A stretch of DNA of 64,000 nucleotides, taken from contig NC_061068.1 of NCBI RefSeq assembly GCF_021917145.1, forward strand, positions 6,403,344-6,467,343, in the 5' to 3' direction. Positions 12,619 through 24,000 of the stretch are shown here, in pieces. The stretch's first letter is position 1. Each line of letters begins with the position of its first letter. This DNA is from Hypomesus transpacificus. Taxonomy: Eukaryota > Chordata > Actinopteri > Osmeriformes > Osmeridae. Both the position numbers and the translations under genes were made by a program. A model generated the notes under the pieces. That model was not told the origin of the DNA and searched no databases. It saw only the letters and a program-made list of their open reading frames with translations.

Positions 12619-12967
12619 TATGTTGTGTTCATATTTATGTATGTCCCACGTAATACAAAGGCGGATGGCAATAGTTCCGCGTTCGATTATTTCAGAGCAC
12701 CAGTCTTGAGCAGTATTGCAGGTTTGGTCCTTCATATGACAGAGTAACAGACGTGTTCATTCCACTTAAATGTACACTGAAGCGATATGAGCGCATGGAA
12801 TCCCAGCCTTAACATACAACCTTGAAATAATTTATCTTAAATAATGCCAATTGCAAATGTAATTTTTTTTATTCACAAGTTATACTTGGGAGGAATTCAA
12901 ACAATTTGACGACAGTGATTACAAAATGTGTGTTGAAACGGAAGTACAATTTAAAATTCTTAATCTC

Positions 12968-13017
12968 TTTATTTCCATGAAAGGGAAGCACCAAAAAGTA
13001 AGCACCTTGTGTTTATT
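12968..13017 (-). terminator. Two candidate polyadenylation signals for FAM217B
   Basis: Minus-strand AATAAA occurs at 13012-13017 and 12968-12973, about 250-300 bases after the stop codon. Either could end the transcript. Confidence 0.45.
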
Positions 13018-13268
13018 AAACTACAACAATCACTTCATCAGCAAGACAGAAGTCAAAACATCATGTTCAGAAGACTGACTTCCCTTTCTTGTTGAAAATG
13101 AATGATAACTGTAAAGATGTACTATAGTCTTCATGTTTCATAAATACCATGACAACACTATATTATTAGAAAGAGTAGAGGTGACAGTGGCAAACCTTTG
13201 TTTGGCCTTTTTAAACATCACGCAATGTCTGTAAACATATAGAGAATGCCAGTATCAAAGCTGTGGCA

Positions 13269-15011
13269 TTACTTTGTAAATTCTACCTGTTTAAGCCTAC
13301 CATTTGGCTTTACTATGGTTAAATTCTTGGATCCAAGTAAATGGTCTACTATTGCACCAATAACATCTGGTTGTCGGGCTTCTGAAAGCCCAGCTCTTCT
13401 ACGTTCAGAGCCACTCCTCTTTCGTTCACTCCTCAAACATTCCGACCCATTTTTCCTCTCGGACCCGCTTCTCTGCTCAGAACCACTTCTCCTTAAACCA
13501 ACCTGCCTGTGATCCCTAGGTAGTTTATCATCTACCCCAATACAACCCAATTTATTTTCAGTCCCAACACTCAAACCTTTTACTACAGACTGAGGCTTAC
13601 CAGTTGGGGGAATCGAAACAGGGTTGCGAATGTTTCCAAATGCTTGCATGTTTTTCATGTAGCTCTTCCCTCTCTCCGGGCTCCCAAACCTCTGGGCCCT
13701 GCGTGTCATGCTCTTATCAGGCGAGTGAGCCCGGCTCTCACTGTAACTCCTCTTAGGAGGGAGGTAGGCCCGGCCCCTAGGCTCCTGCGGTGGACTGAGT
13801 TGAGAATGGCGGTGTTGGACATGGGAGCGACAGCAGGTAGTGTGCAGGGTGCGGCAGGCTGTGCAGGAACAACCAGAGAGTTGGACAGTGTGACTGGCCA
13901 GGGAGGAGAGGAACGTGAAAGGAAAGGCCCGCTGACACTGGAGGATGCTCTTGGGACAACTGAGACGGGAGGAGAGAGCAACATGAGGCCGGTGGTGACA
14001 ACCGGCTACGATTGAGTCATTGGATTTACCACCTTCCTCCTGGACAGTCTGGAACTGATGCCATTCTAGCTGTAGAAGCCTCTCCATATACCTTTCCAGT
14101 GGCTCAACTGGCCTGGGACGAGGGGGTACCCCTCGCTCCATGTTGTAGTACACAGCCAGCTGCCCCAGACTCCAAGCATTAAAAGGTGGAGGCAAGAAGT
14201 CTGGAAAACTTAAACTGTCGTGGCCCTGCCGTCTTCTTCCAGTGGTATGTGGTGAGAAGTCATTAGAGTCGATAACCTCAGCCCTCAGGTTGAGCTGAGG
14301 GGGGGTGCAGTGGGAAGGGAGCACAGGAAGCCTCTCTGACTCAGAAACGTCACTGTCACTGTCTTTGCTTTTCTCTCTGTACTCACTCAACTTCACAGTC
14401 TCTGGGTTTGGTGCCTGGTCCTTCTGTGGGTCTGAACTTGGCTCTGATGGAGAGCTTAGAAGTGGAGTTGGTGCACATCTACTTTTCCTAGGACCAGTGT
14501 GCTTCTGTTCTCTATGACGGCTGTAGTGAGGGCCCCGTTGGTCCTTGTGCTCATTCCCATCCCCTGTAGAGGGCAATGAATGGGGCTTTGCATCTGGTTG
14601 GTGCTGGGTTCTGGACAGAAAGCCGCAAACATTTGAAACATATTCATGGTACGATAATAAATATCATATAATAAATAAGAAAAATTGTCTTGGATGTGCA
14701 TTTACTCTCACTTGAGTTGAGATGTGTTGTGCTTGGTTGACAGGCTGTTAATTTTGTGTCTTCGTCGTCTCTGCAGAGACTGCTATGATTACAAATATAA
14801 AAAATGTAAGCAACAGATTTAATTATTTACATTAAATTCTCAATTCTACAAATGATGTCAATTTCCAATGTATTTGTTTTTGTATTGGCTATAGCTGAAA
14901 GGTACAAAATAGAAATGTGCTTACTTTTTCCACTGGCTGAGAATTGTCTTGAGATGCTTTCACAGGTTGCAATGACTTATGGGTCTTGTCATTTTTACTT
15001 CGCCTCCCCAT
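13269..15011 (-). CDS. fam217b: FAM217B orthologue, function unknown
   Basis: Three coding exons on the minus strand: 15011-14925 (starts MGRRSKNDKTHKS), 14770-14712 and 14610-13269. The phases close to give 495 aa. The family core is clear: DSDVSESERLP, CTPPQLNLRAEVID, FPDFLPPPFNAWSLGQL, and LERYMERLLQLEWHQFQTVQ (about residues 120-220). Human FAM217B is about 383 aa, so the fish protein has a longer tail. The tail includes an Arg/Ser-rich part (SPDKSMTRRAQRFGSPERGK) and degenerate SGSER-type repeats near the end. The family has no known biochemical function. The gene is head-to-head with PPP1R3D, as in human, which supports orthology. Candidate minus-strand poly(A) signals lie at 13012-13017 and 12968-12973. 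Confidence 0.88.
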
Positions 15012-16515
15012 ATTGGTGCTATAGGAAAAAAAAGAAGTAGCCTAATCTGAATTTAGACCAGCCCTAAATAAATATATACAAGCATATACAAGGAAGTGTT
15101 TGCAAATACAATTGGACTAGGGTATGGTTTGGGTAGGGTGTATTGTTTCACGGTGTCGCCTCACATTAATTGTCATTTCAAAGTATGATAATGAAATATA
15201 TGGTCAAACTACCAAATCTAGGCTACCAGACAATAGATGTCCGATTATAATAACATACAATTGCTATGTGACATTGGTGCCACATGTAGCTTAAGTTTGA
15301 GAAATGTAACCCAAATTCTTATGTTCTATAAATATAGGCAACTCGTTTCACAAAGACGACAAATGTAATGCATACCTTGTCACTGTATCAGCATCCCACG
15401 ATATTTTATCCAGCCTTTCCCTGAAAGAAACCTTGCTGTAACCACTTGTACGTTGCAGCAGGATTGTGCCCATCGATGAAAAAAAATTGGAACACTTTCA
15501 AATAAACCAAACTTGTGCATGCTAAATGAATTAGATTTTTTCCTGCACATAATGTTTTTGCATCTCACAAAAAGCGTTTTTAAAACACTAACGACAGCGT
15601 GAGAACATGGCTTCTAGCTATGCCACGACGGACCAGCGGCCAGCGGGTGATCACAAACAGAAATGTAGCATTTTAATTGTTTTAAGGTATCCATATGTAG
15701 GACAAGAAATAATATGTTGCATAACGAATCTTTCATGCATCAGAGTGTAGGAGCATCTTGTTGTTGTCTTTTCAAGCACCCAGTAGGCTCCCTGTCATTA
15801 ATTTATCGACATGGGCTGAAGCGTTGTGGGTAATGTAGTCGTTTACCGTAGCTTACATCTAGGCGTGGTGAGGCTTCCCACAGCAAGGTATGTTGGGCTA
15901 CGGACACAACGGGCATGAAATATCTTTATCGCAACACTAGCGCTCATCTAAAAGGCTGCAGTCAACCCATAGCCTGCCATGGAAGCACTAGCCTAGAAAC
16001 GCACGTACAAGATCAAAACAGCAACTTGCTATTAATATCCACAGTAGGACTCTTGCTAAATGTCAAAGGTGACCTATACAGTAAGGACTTTGGGGGTCAG
16101 ATATCTTGGCTGCTGAAATGTTTTGTGCCAAATCTAAAAATACCTCTTATTTCATAAAGAAGGATCACAACCCCAAACTGGCAACCTTCAACTTTCCTTA
16201 GAGTTCTGAAACGTTATTCGAAGCAGTTGGGAACAGATGCCAGTCGTGTGGTTTATATTGGGGTAGTAACAAACACTTTGAGCAGCAGTGCAATCAAGAC
16301 TGTTGCCAGTTGCAGATGGTCTTGACTAAGGAACTCAAATAGTAAGTTTTTTTTACTTAAAATTATGCATGCCTAACCAAACCTTTAAATTGTGCATGTG
16401 ACTTAAATATGCTCAAGAAACTATCTTGACACGAGGATAACAGTTTCCTTCAAGACTTATTAGTTATCGTTTGGTTAATTTCCTCATACAGTTGTATTCC
16501 TGTGCTGTAGTTTCA
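15012..16515. promoter_or_regulatory. Divergent promoter interval of FAM217B and PPP1R3D
   Basis: The two start codons point away from each other across 1.5 kb. On the PPP1R3D side a non-coding first exon appears to end at 16341 (AAATA|GTAAGT), with a 150-base intron ending CCTCATACAG at 16491, just before the coding exon. No obvious TATA box stands out, so the exact start sites are unknown. Confidence 0.5.
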
Positions 16516-17430
16516 ATGAGAATGAACAAGGTTGGGGCACAGCAGACAAAGAAAGCCTCTCCGGGGTCGAATGAAGTTGGAATGCAGTTCACCAGTGTAT
16601 CCAGACCCAAAACAACCATCCGTTTGAGGGATCTCTATGACCCTAAACCTGAACCAGTAAAACCACCAGTCAGAATACGTCCTCCCAGTCCTAGACCTCC
16701 TCCATCTAAGGAGCCTGTTTTTGGGCGCAGCCTCTCTTGCAATCCACCGACCAAGCCCATTATAAGAAGGCGAGCCCAGTCCCTGCCTTCATCCACAGAG
16801 AGGAAGAAAAGCCCAAGAAACCTGCAGGTGCGCTTTGTGGACTCACTGGGCCTCGAACTGGAAGATGTCAAAGTATTTAAAGTCGGTGAGGACCCTTCAA
16901 TACCCCTTCATGTCATCTCTAGGCTGCTGATGAGCTCGGAGGTGGCAGCAGGGAAACCAGTAGAGTTGTCTCTGCCCTACTTCAAACCCTGCTTTGCTGA
17001 AGACATGGGAGCTCAGCCGGGTTTTCTGAAGCGCCTATGCATTCAGCGAGTTTGTCTGGAGCATGTCTTGTGCTCAGAGCATGGAATAGCAGGTACCATA
17101 CAAGTCATTAACTCAGCTTTTGAGAAAAATGTAATAGTGCATTACTCGTTTACTAATTGGAGGAGTTGTGCAGACACCAAGGCATGCTGGGTGTCGACCG
17201 TACAGCGTTTGGCCACTGACGGGCCAGAATCCGATGTCTTCCGATTTCGCCTACCAGTTCCACCTTTTATATTGCAGCCTGGAGCAATCTTGGAGTTTTC
17301 CATCTGCTACCAAGTCATGGGTTGTGAATACTGGGACAATAATAATGGGCGCAATTACATGCTGTCATGCCATAGCTACAAGTTGACAGTACCAAAAGAA
17401 TGTGAGAACAGTATGGTGCATTTCACATGA
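16516..17430 (+). CDS. ppp1r3d: PPP1R3D, glycogen-targeting subunit of protein phosphatase 1
   Basis: A single uninterrupted coding exon, 304 aa from ATG 16516 (human PPP1R3D is 299 aa with an intronless CDS). The PP1-docking RVxF-type motif is QVRF at 104-107, followed by the conserved DSLGLELEDVKVF. The C-terminal CBM21 carbohydrate-binding domain (about 180-300) contains NSAFEKNVIVHYSFTNWRS and the glycogen-binding signature EYWDNNNGRNY. RRRAQSLPS (about 84-92) has the RxxSxP form of a 14-3-3 site, as in the mammalian protein. The product recruits PP1 to glycogen to activate glycogen synthase and inactivate phosphorylase. The frame is open upstream to 16471, but a splice acceptor at 16491 and the family length favour 16516. 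Confidence 0.93.
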   Translation: MRMNKVGAQQTKKASPGSNEVGMQFTSVSRPKTTIRLRDLYDPKPEPVKPPVRIRPPSPRPPPSKEPVFGRSLSCNPPTKPIIRRRAQSLPSSTERKKSPRNLQVRFVDSLGLELEDVKVFKVGEDPSIPLHVISRLLMSSEVAAGKPVELSLPYFKPCFAEDMGAQPGFLKRLCIQRVCLEHVLCSEHGIAGTIQVINSAFEKNVIVHYSFTNWRSCADTKACWVSTVQRLATDGPESDVFRFRLPVPPFILQPGAILEFSICYQVMGCEYWDNNNGRNYMLSCHSYKLTVPKECENSMVHFT

Positions 17431-20400
17431 ATGGCCAAGTTTTACCAATGCATTTATCTGAGGTTTGCTTAAAATGGTAGGAATACCCACAACTCAAACT
17501 TGTTCTTCTACTCCATGGGAGCTAGAATAATGACTCTTTGAGGTTTTACTAGAAAGATAAATCTAATATAGAGCAAAACCTTTTCAATTAACTTTTTGGT
17601 TCCACTGTCATTAATAGAATCAAGACCCATATTTCTGTTTTGGTGCTGTGTGTGTATTTGACATAGCGTCTTCCACCTGTCTAAGGGCACTACTAATGAG
17701 TTTGCTCATTTATCACTTCTGCAAGGCCTGTAATACAATTCCATGGTAGGCTGCGTGTCCTCAAAGTAACTGTCTGGAACTATGACACAGCTGCAGTAGA
17801 CAGGAGTTTCTGGTGAATATTCAAGGACTGCAAGCTTAAGATTGTAGTCTTTACAATTCATTCAATCTTATGGGAAATTACTACACTATAATGTACTCTA
17901 TAATACCATAACATATTAACCATCAAATTCAACAAACTGATCTTCTAGATTTTCTAGACACAGTTTGTATCATGGTATAAAGTTATGGATTTTGTTTGTA
18001 ATGGTTAAGATGTGGATAGAACATTGGGTTAAGAGTAATCAACCTCATACAAGTCTACTTGACCTTTCCTAACACTTAAGAGTTAAGATTTCTGGCAGTG
18101 CAATGGAATGGCATCTTAGAGATTCATTCTTTCATGTCCCTTTTTTAGTACAGCTGTACAAGAAGCACATTGCATGCTGCAAACATGAGTTGTGTTATCG
18201 AAACGTTGTGGAAAATAAAATGCACACTCAAACTTGCTAAACAGTTTTGAAACATTTCATTTTTATATGAAGGATTTTGTCTTGATTGCCCATTGTACCG
18301 AATTGACTTCTCATTTCGATTTTATTGTCATGTGAGATAGTTACACTATTTGAGATGCTGATATTAAAATAAGCAACATATATCTAACACTTTTTGTCAG
18401 AATAACAGTGTATATCCCACCTCAGCTCAATTCACACATTTTTCTACTGCCTTTTTAAAACTGTGCATGAGTTCTATTGTTGTATGTGGTCACTAGATGG
18501 AGTCAAATCCTCCATTTCAGTGGAGTTTAGTTCAAATTCAGAAACGTGAAAGGATGAACTCAACGTTTGTGTGACTCAATATATGACAAAACTTGCTTTT
18601 TGTGCATTCAATTAGCTCAGTTCTATGATTAAGAGGAGCAAATTGAAGAAGGGAATCAGCTCATCAAGTCTGATTGCAGACGTTGATCCCTGTTCAATGG
18701 GGACAGATTGCCCCTTCTCTCCATTCCAAAACTGATAAGGAGAGAAGATGCAAAAATGCTCTAATAACTGTAACCTGAGCAGTTATTTATGTACTGTATA
18801 AACAGACACGTGACAGCTTATGACCAAAATGAGTGGTCACGTATTTCTTTTATACTTCCTTTATATGATGTTACAGACATGCTGTTATTCACTAACAAAA
18901 AATTATACACAATTCTATCATTATGTAGAATGTTCCTGGCTCAATAACCTCACAATGTTGGCCACGATTGTACACAGTGTAAAAGAAACAAAAATAGAAG
19001 CATAATATTACTTTTTGCCATCATCATGTCAATATCTTTACAGAGACTACCTGTCTGGCCTGGAGTGAGATCTAAGCTAGACAAATGATTGTCAGAGATT
19101 TTTCTAGGATGATAAACATTGCTCTGAAATGTAATGGTGCTAACAAAAGCTCTTCCATGTCTTGTGTGTGTGTGGATGGGACTTATGCAACAGGACGTCA
19201 TCTCCCCCTTCAGTGAGAGCAGAGGAGACACTGCAGACAAAATGTCCCATGCTTCTCTACGCTTCATTAGTCCTGCTTCATTACGCAGCTATCACAGTTA
19301 CATTTTGGATTGTAACCCAATCCATGCTGTGGGTCACTATATGTAAGAGAAAGAACCATTTAAGGTCTAAACAATTATGTTTGAACATGATGCAGGTCTC
19401 CAGAAGTGGTTGTTTAATGCAGATTTTTTTATTTTTTTTTGGTTGTTTAATGCAGATATACTATGTGTTGTATTGGTCACAAGATCACTTAACAAACTAA
19501 TATTGGTTTCACTAGACTTTAGCCACAGGTTCATTTACAAATTGGGTCAACTTGTGTCAAATCGTGCTTGCTTTTGACCTGTGTGTATTTTTTTGTGCGT
19601 GTGCATGAACTGTTCCACATTATCTACGTCATTATCGACGTAGCATATAAATGCTGAGGGACATCCTGAGAGCAGGATATCCCTCCCACACAAGAGTTAT
19701 TCCCTTCCTTCCACGCACTCACCTCCATGGTTGCCAGGACTTTCAGGAGAACTGCCCTCCACCTGCGGTGGGACGTCTGGCCGGAAACTGTACTTCTCAT
19801 TATTCCAGCCAGTCAGGGGTCTGGGTGTACATGCCTCATCAAGGATGTTGCCATCTGTTCCTCTATAGTCCTAAGCTGTATTGCTTGAATCACATACAGC
19901 TTTTTGTTGATCTAAGCAATGTTTCTTAACAGAAGCACTGATTTACAGTCATATTCTGTACAACTAACCCCTTTGGCTGTAACTCAGAACATTTGATATT
20001 TTTACAGCCGCAGGAAAATACATTACAATATAAGATGGGTTTAAACTATGAATAAGTATATCCATATGAAACTTATTTCATTGCTGGGCTGTGGGTTGCA
20101 ATCAGTTTTTGACACCCTTATTTTTAACAAGTGGCCTGGGGAATAATATGACGAAATATCTTCATAAGCACCACAAACCTCTGACCTGATTTCTATTTGT
20201 GCAGCCAGGATGACGTATGATGCAGATTCAGGCACAAGTGACGCTACTGGGTCACATTATTTCCACTAAAGATAGTTGACTGGGAACATATGGTATGTAG
20301 GCAGGTGGGCTTCATATACTTTTTATCTTTTCATAACCATACAAAATACTGCAAGAAACCATGTACTTCACATAACTGCAGACATTCATAACTAAGTGTA

Positions 20401-21022
20401 CAACCTAAATTCTGAGCTGATTTTAAATCTTCCTGACATTCTGCCATTGCATTAACACTTTAAAAAGATGCTTTAAAAAGGACAAACAACTATATTTCTT
20501 AAAAATGCAAAACCTGTATTGTGCAGACAATAAATAGTGCTTACAAAGGGATTTTGTCTTGTGTACAGACATGGTCTCCTCTTAAGAACAACACTTACAC
20601 GGTTGATATGAAATCCATTTAACTTCAGTGAGACCCCACAACTCTTGAGGTGTGACTACCGACGTTACGGGAGTGGGAAAGGTTTAACTGGTCACATGCA
20701 CATCTTTCTTCTGGCAACAAAAAAGCCATGTTTCAAAAGAGTCTGATTAAAAAAGAAAGTCTCTGTATGGCAAATAGACCTTGTCGCCCCTGCTCCAACT
20801 GAAATGTAAAAAGAAGATAATGTAATGTTCCTCTGAGCAGATGTGGAGCTTGCTGCATGCACCTCCTCTGCTGGCAGCTCCAACTAGAGACATAGCCTCC
20901 AAGGTTCACTGCGCCCAAATATCAGGACACTCAGGGACCATGGGCCAGGGCACTGGAAGACTCCTTGCAAGGCCTTCACTGACAGAACCAGATATCAGCA
21001 ACTCTTCACAGAAGAAACCTTG
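17431..21022. other. PPP1R3D 3' UTR and intergenic DNA
   Basis: AATAAA at 18214-18219 (in GGAAAATAAAATGCACACTC) is a good end for the PPP1R3D transcript, giving a 3' UTR of roughly 800 bases. The left boundary of PHACTR3 lies at or below 21022, but I could not pick a convincing minus-strand poly(A) signal. A short tandem copy of GGTTGTTTAATGCAGAT occurs at about 19408-19457. Nothing else is supported. Confidence 0.5.
18214..18219 (+). terminator. Polyadenylation signal for PPP1R3D
   Basis: AATAAA about 790 bases after the PPP1R3D stop codon, within an A-rich context and followed by TG-containing sequence. It is the first canonical signal on this strand after the gene that I noted. Confidence 0.6.
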
Positions 21023-24000
21023 CTAAGGCCGGTGGAACCTACAAAGTAGAGAGAGGGGACAATGAACATAGGCGCCATGATCACATCCACGGACCTCATC
21101 AATCAGAGCTCTATTATTAGCTCAATGGACAGTGCTCTCAGGCTGTCCTCTTTAGAACTGGGGTCTTGCGTAAGCAAATCCCAGTATAATTCTGACCATA
21201 CTCTGCTTTTTTTAAATGCTGAAAGTCAAGTTTAAGGTAAGCAGAACGTAAGCTAAATCTGTACAGACATTTATTATTTTTGTCAGGGTGTGCTAACGTG
21301 TGCAGATTTCGGTTTCCCAGAGGAGACGATGCAGCTATATTTGGTACAACCCTGTATACAACAGTACAAGGGCATATTCAATGATGTGTGAAATACAGTG
21401 CCCTCCAAAAGTATTGGAACAGTGAGGCGAATTCCTTTATTTTTGCTGTAGACTGAAAACATTTGGGCTTGACATCAAATAATGAACGTGAGACCAGAGA
21501 TCAACGTTTCAGCTTTTATTTCCAGGTATTTACATCAGGATCTGATGCACAACTAAGAAAATATCACATTTTGTTTGAATCCACCCATTTGTCATGTGAG
21601 CAAAAGTATTGGAACAGATATACTTAAAACATATTTAAGTGAATAAGACTTAATATTTAGTTGCAAATCCTTTGCTTTCAATAACTGCAGCAAGTCTGTG
21701 ACCCATTGACGTCACCAAACTTTTGCATTCTTCCTTTTTGATGCTTTCCCAGGCTTTCACTGCAGCCTCTTTCAGTTGTTGTTTGTTTTGTGGGGTTCCT
21801 CCCTTCAGTCTCCTCTTAAGCAGGTAAAATGCATGCTCTATAGGGTTTAAGCCTGGAGATTGACTTGGCCAGTCTAATACCTTCCATTTCTTGCCCCTGA
21901 TGAACTCCTTTGTTGTTTTGGCAGTGTGTTTTGGGTCGTTATCTTGCTGCATGATGAAGGCTCTGCCAATCAGTTTGGTTGCATCTTTCCTTAAATTGAC
22001 AGACAAAATGTTTCTGTAGACTTCCGAGTTCATTTTGCTGCTGCCATCATGTGTTACATCCTCAATGAAGATTAATGAGCCCGTCCTAGAAGAAGCCATG
22101 CAAGCCCAAGCCATGACATTACCTCCACCGTGTTTCACAGATGAGCTTGTGTGTTTGGGATCATGAGCAGTTCCTTTCTTTCTCCAAACTTTAGCCTTTC
22201 CATCACTTTGGTAAAAGTTAATCTTTGTCTCATCAGTCCATAAAACTTTGTCCCAGAATTTTTGAGGTTCATCTCTGTACTTTTTGGCAAATTCCAGCCT
22301 GGCCTTCCTATTCTTCTTGCTAATGAGTGGTTTGCATCTTCTGGTGTAGCCCTTGTACTTTTGTTCATGAAGTCTTCTGCGAACAGTAGATAGTGATACC
22401 TTCACTCCTGCCATCTGGAGGTTGTTGCTGATCTCACTAACAGTTGTTTTAGGGTCTTTCTTTACAGCTCTCACAATGTTTCTGTCATCAACTGCTGATG
22501 TTTTCCTTGGTCTACCTGTTCGACGTCTGTTACTTAGTACACCAGTAGTTTTTTTCTTCTTCAGGACATTCCAAATGGTTGTACTGGCTATGGCCAATGT
22601 TTCTGCAATGGCTCTGATTGATTTTCCATCTTCTCTAAGACTCACAATTGCTTGTTTTTCACCCAAAGACAGCGCTCCGGTTTTCATGTTGTTTTCACCT
22701 CTGAATACAGTCTGCATAGACAAAACCTATCTTACCCAATCTGAACCTGAGTGTAGACATTCAGTGGTATTTATTGATTGAATAATGTATGTAATAGGAC
22801 ACACCTGGGCAACAAAACACACCTGTCAGTCATATGTTCCAATACTTTTGCTCACGTGACAAATGGGTGGGTTCGAACAAAAAGGTGATATTTTCTAATT
22901 TGTGCATCAGATCCTGATGTAAATACCTGGAAATAAAAGCTGAAACGTTGATCTCTGGTTTCACATTCATCGTTTGATGTCAAGCCCAAATGTTTTCAGT
23001 CTACAGCAAAAATAAAGGAATTGGCCTCACTGTTCCAATACTTTTGGAGGGCACTGTAAATAATGATAATAATAATAAGAGTCTAATTAGCACCAGTGAA
23101 AGTTATTTTTTATTAGAACGCGCAATGTTATATATTCTATCACAGACTCCCCACAGTGTTTTGACATAATCCAACCACCAGAAATTTTAACTTTTTATCA
23201 ATAAGCATAATCAGTGCATGTTCCAACTTTGTTGCTGTCACACAAACTGACCTGCACACATCAAACGAATTGTGCACTGACCTTGTCAGGTGCTTGCTCG
23301 AAGAATGAACCTCCATCTCATTACTTTTGAACTCGTTTAGCTCCTTCCGTATTGCTGCCTGTGAGACACAATCAATAACAAAAGTAAACCCCTGGGTGTG
23401 GCCCTGTACATGCGGGGATCCAGTTATAAAGCGTTCAAATTGAATTTCAACTGTCAAATGACACGCTATTTAATGTCAGGCAAATATGTGAGGACACTAA
23501 GCTACACTTAACATTACATGTTATTATAAGGTTATAAGCCTGTATGTGTTTTGCACATAATAGTACTACTAGGCTAATGCTGGTGATTTAATCCTAATCT
23601 TTCTATAATTGTTCTGAAATCTGATTGAGAATTTAGATGAGCATTTATAGAAAACGTAAGCAATAGCTCATTAGTGTCTGTTTTACTGTTGACATGGGTA
23701 CAGTATGTAATGACCATTTCAAGTGAACTCAAGTGGTAATAGATCACAGTGCTCAACAGGGGGTGCTCTCAGGCATACCTTGTCAGCAGCTGACAGTCTG
23801 GTCCAGGGCTTGTCAGCACGCCTGTCATAATCCTGAGCTTTTGCTACCTCCACATAGTCACTGAAACGAATAAGGATCTTTCTGTCCCGCAGTTCATCAA
23901 CTGTGGGTCGCTGGTTAAGCTAAGGAATAAAAACAGTGGGGTTTGTTATGGTACAAGTCAGTCAAAACATTGTTTCTATTATTTTGTAACTCATCACTGA

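Noticed and set aside
13644-14015. 123-codon plus-strand frame over FAM217B
   Set aside because: It is antisense to the large FAM217B exon, with low-complexity composition from the opposite strand and no homology.
22422-22781. 119-codon plus-strand frame over the Tc1 element
   Set aside because: Antisense to the transposase gene; a by-product of its codon use.
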